Below the pieces are notes generated by a model, which was not told the DNA's origin, searched no databases, and was given only the letters and a program-made list of their open reading frames with translations. A stretch of DNA of 64,000 nt, taken from Wolinella sp052170135. Its GTDB lineage: Bacteria > Campylobacterota > Campylobacteria > Campylobacterales > Helicobacteraceae. Of this stretch, positions 61,802 to 64,000 are shown piece after piece (position 1 is the stretch's first letter; the number at the start of each line of letters is the position of its first letter). The stretch spans positions 30,498-94,497 of the forward strand of contig JBQNBC010000007.1 in NCBI GenBank assembly GCA_052170135.1, in the 5' to 3' direction. The position numbers and the translations under genes were made by a program.

Positions 61802-62525
61802 AACTTCCTCCTTTGTCCTCACTAGGCACACTTTTTACATTGTTTACACTAGATGCGACACTATTTTCTGCTATCGGCAAGACTCGCTCTTTTGATTCTT
61901 CTGGATTCTTACCCTCTGGTGCACTAGGAGATACGTAAGCTAGCGGGGTTTTTTTAATACGAGAATCGGCATCCATACTAACTGCACCAAAACCGCTAAA
62001 CTCGCGTTGTCCACCAGACAAAACTATATCAAGTGGCGTTAACATATCATCTTTTAGAGCAAAGTGAGCGCGCTGTTCACTGGCATTTTCATACCGTCCA
62101 CCATGTACTATTGCTAGCTCCGGACAAACCTCCGCACAAAATCCACAAAAGATACACCGACCAAAATTTATCGTGTAATCATGAACTTTTTTACGCCCAT
62201 CATCACCATAGCTAGTCTCCATGCGAATACAGTTGCTTATGCAGATTTTTTCACATAATCCACAGCCAATACACCTCTCGTTTCCACTCTCTAAAAGACG
62301 TAAAAGCTCATGAATGGCACGATAGCGTGGTGAAATAGGGAGTTTTTCTAGTGGATATTTTGTAGTATGGATATTAAATCGCAACATCTCACGCAACACT
62401 AGCCACAACCCTACAAATAACTCGCCCTTTAGAGCGCGCTTAAAAACTTGTAGCAATTTGCCTTTGACTGTTACAGGGCAACTTGAGCCCTCGATAAAAA
62501 TATAATTTTGTCTATCGCTCACCAT
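61794..62525 (-). CDS. nuoI: Complex I subunit I (2x 4Fe-4S)
   Basis: The 243-residue protein carries two clusters: CIGCGLCEKICISNC and CIFCGFCAEVCPELA. The core (about 40-190) matches NuoI with PRYRAIHELLR and MTPLDIVLSGG-like end. The last 60 residues (PSAPEGKNPEESKERVLPIAE and beyond) are low-complexity and longer than in most NuoI; their role is unknown. It links the peripheral arm to the quinone site. Nine bases after nuoH. Confidence 0.95.
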   Translation of the reverse strand: MVSDRQNYIFIEGSSCPVTVKGKLLQVFKRALKGELFVGLWLVLREMLRFNIHTTKYPLEKLPISPRYRAIHELLRLLESGNERCIGCGLCEKICISNCIRMETSYGDDGRKKVHDYTINFGRCIFCGFCAEVCPELAIVHGGRYENASEQRAHFALKDDMLTPLDIVLSGGQREFSGFGAVSMDADSRIKKTPLAYVSPSAPEGKNPEESKERVLPIAENSVASSVNNVKSVPSEDKGGSYV

Positions 62526-62533
62526 TTACTCCC

Positions 62534-63523
62534 CTATAGAATCAGCACAATGCCACTTATTAAAATATTTACAAGTGCCAAAGGCATGAGAATCTTCCAA
62601 CACATCCACATAAGCTGATCTGGTCTAATGTGTGGCCAAGCAGCACGCACCCACAAAAATAAAAAGAGGAAAAACGCTACCTTAAGAAGAATCGCAACCC
62701 CACCAGGAAGAATCCAAAGTGGATTAAACCCTCCAAAAAATATAAGTGCAGTCAAAAAAGCAAGGGTGATCATATTCGCATACTCCCCGATAAAAAACAT
62801 CCCCCAGCGCATACCAGAATACTCAGTTGCATAGCCAGCGACGACCTCAGCTTCATGCTCAAGCAGGTCAAAAGGCGTACGGTTTAGCTCGGCATAGCCT
62901 GCGATTACAAATAGCGCAAATGCTAGTGGCTGTGAGAATACAAGCCAGCTTAGGATTCCGCCACTTTGATAGTTGTTAATATCAATCAATGATAGCGAAC
63001 CAACAATCATAAGCGGTGCAAGAAGTGAAAGCCCAGAGACCACTTCAAAACTAAGGAGCTGCACACTTGAGCGCGCTGCACCAAGAAGCGACCACTTGTT
63101 GTTTGAGCTCATGCCAGCAAGCAATGGTCCATACATACCAACCGCACCTACACCAAGGACAAATAAAATACCAACATTTATATCCGCGATGATAGGGCGT
63201 ACGATATATTCACCAATCTTAAACTCCGGAAAAAACGGCACAGCACTCATCGCGATAAATGCAGTCGCCGCAGAAATCACTGGCGCGATCTTAAAAATCA
63301 AGTGATTTGCACCACTTGGGATAATATCCTCTTTCGTAAACAACTTAATCCCATCAGCAAGGATCTGCAAAATCCCATAAGGTCCAACATGCATAGGTCC
63401 AAGTCTACGTTGCATAAAGGCAAGTATCTTACGCTCCACATATGTCAAGAACCCAGCCAAAGCAGAGAAAATCGCCACAACAAGTAGGACTTTAATTATC
63501 GTCTCAATGATATAAGCACTCAT
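62534..63523 (-). CDS. nuoH: Complex I subunit H
   Basis: The 329-residue membrane subunit forms the quinone chamber. Signatures: TYVERKILAFMQRRLGPMHVG, LADGIKLFTKEDIIP, and the acidic loop ELNRTPFDLLEHEAEVVAGYATEYSGMRWGMFF, given here as the conserved NRTPFDL and EAEVVAGY motifs. The start overlaps the nuoG stop (ATGA). Confidence 0.96.
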   Translation of the reverse strand: MSAYIIETIIKVLLVVAIFSALAGFLTYVERKILAFMQRRLGPMHVGPYGILQILADGIKLFTKEDIIPSGANHLIFKIAPVISAATAFIAMSAVPFFPEFKIGEYIVRPIIADINVGILFVLGVGAVGMYGPLLAGMSSNNKWSLLGAARSSVQLLSFEVVSGLSLLAPLMIVGSLSLIDINNYQSGGILSWLVFSQPLAFALFVIAGYAELNRTPFDLLEHEAEVVAGYATEYSGMRWGMFFIGEYANMITLAFLTALIFFGGFNPLWILPGGVAILLKVAFFLFLFLWVRAAWPHIRPDQLMWMCWKILMPLALVNILISGIVLIL

Positions 63524-64000
63524 GCTTTTGCCCTCTCAATCCTTAAATTCGCAAAGCGATTCCCGCCCTTAAACAGTGGCACAGAATCAGCAAAATAGTC
63601 ACAAGTTGAAACAGCCATCCACTCACCATCCATCGTGCTATCGCTAAAAATCGGCAGAGTAAGCGTCTCTGAGTCCACAGATTCTTCACTTAAGCAAAAT
63701 AACTCACCCTCGCTAGCCATAAGAGCACTGAATTTCTCGTGCGAGACATAGATCCCAGCGCGTGCTTCTAGAAATTTAGAGCGAGCAGTAAGTGGCGAAA
63801 ATAGAGACTCTGGATTCCTTGCATAGGCATTGTATTTACTAGTGCAGACAGCAGATAGATTTGGTGCCTCTCCAGAAGAATCGCACCCTAGTCTCCCCTC
63901 TCCCATTACATATCCTCTACTCTCGCTACCATCATTGTTGTAGTTATTTGATAAAGTGTCAAAGTCTACTTCTAAGTAGCCTTTATCTTTTGGTAGATTC
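63520..64000 (-). CDS. nuoG: Complex I subunit G, C-terminal part (cut by window edge)
   Basis: The minus-strand frame ending at 63520 is open to the right edge of the window (160 codons seen). It reads into the nuoH start with a 4-base overlap, and the upstream residues (LPKDKGYLEVDFDTLSNN) continue in frame, so the ATG at 63906 is internal. The visible part is the poorly conserved, Ser-rich C-terminus of the large Fe-S subunit (ending NRFANLRIERAKA). Identification rests mainly on position before nuoH, with moderate support from sequence. The Fe-S and molybdopterin-like domains lie outside the window. Confidence 0.8.
   Translation of the reverse strand, partial: NLPKDKGYLEVDFDTLSNNYNNDGSESRGYVMGEGRLGCDSSGEAPNLSAVCTSKYNAYARNPESLFSPLTARSKFLEARAGIYVSHEKFSALMASEGELFCLSEESVDSETLTLPIFSDSTMDGEWMAVSTCDYFADSVPLFKGGNRFANLRIERAKA

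Noticed and set aside
1..64000. CRISPR arrays, tRNA/rRNA genes, insertion sequences, prophage, long homopolymer tracts for phase variation
   Set aside because: Scanned for direct repeats with spacers, T-loop-like sequences, transposase motifs and G/C runs longer than 7; none found by eye.

Overview
The window is chromosomal DNA from a Campylobacterota bacterium, most likely an enterohepatic-type Helicobacter. The evidence is gene content and order. The block TonB-like/fliO/fliN/.../nth/.../mltG, the dnaB-comEC-ubiA order, the bamA-mqnC-M16 protease order and the nuo-pflA linkage all match what I remember of Helicobacter/Campylobacter genomes. The mdh-sucC-sucD-oorDABC run is the Campylobacter arrangement and, as I recall, is absent from H. 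pylori. Coding density is high, genes overlap by 4-8 bases, GTG and TTG starts are common, and the word GAATC/GATTC is strikingly frequent. No rRNA, tRNA, CRISPR array, insertion sequence or prophage was recognised.

Layout. 1-4.3 kb: a GNAT acetyltransferase cut by the window edge, a small helix-turn-helix regulator, an aspartate ammonia-lyase gene interrupted by one in-frame TAA, and a DctA-type dicarboxylate symporter. 4.7-11.7 kb (minus strand): an operon-like run of AsmA-like protein, flavoprotein, endonuclease III, CheX-like protein, FliN, FliO and a TonB-like protein. 11.7-18.7 kb (plus): mltG, then a TCA-cycle block (mdh, sucCD, oorDABC) that runs oxidatively from 2-oxoglutarate to succinate via the ferredoxin/flavodoxin-linked OOR enzyme. 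18.9-21.7 kb: cutA, a Fur-family (Zur-like) regulator, an orphan ZnuA-type binding protein, and ispG facing them.

21.9-25.3 kb: a REC-PAS protein translationally coupled to a WD40 beta-propeller plus alpha-helical-repeat protein. 25.5-33 kb: two tandem TonB-dependent receptors with a 26-bp palindrome upstream, then a divergent tungstate-type ABC transporter (tupA / tupBC) whose ATPase has Glu in place of the last Gly of the Walker A motif. 33.4-45.9 kb: a long minus-strand run read in the order bamA, mqnC, M16-like protein, recG, dnaB, comEC, DUF502, UbiA-family prenyltransferase and two small conserved proteins, with tyrA divergent from bamA. mqnC and the prenyltransferase point to menaquinone made by the futalosine pathway.

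46.3-49.7 kb: hrcA-grpE-dnaK behind a near-consensus sigma70 promoter and a CIRCE-like operator with one decayed arm. 49.7-64 kb (minus): complex I genes nuoG (partial) to nuoN, then pflA (flagellar motor disc protein), an unknown small protein, a FapA/DUF342-like protein and a second WD40-plus-helical-repeat protein that is a paralogue of the first.

Most notable: (1) the two paralogous propeller-solenoid proteins, one tied to a sensory REC-PAS protein and one to a FapA/PflA cluster; (2) two single-base lesions at critical positions, the aspA nonsense codon and the tupC P-loop Gly to Glu change; (3) the tandem receptors and palindrome beside the tungstate system; (4) the pervasive GAATC/GATTC word.
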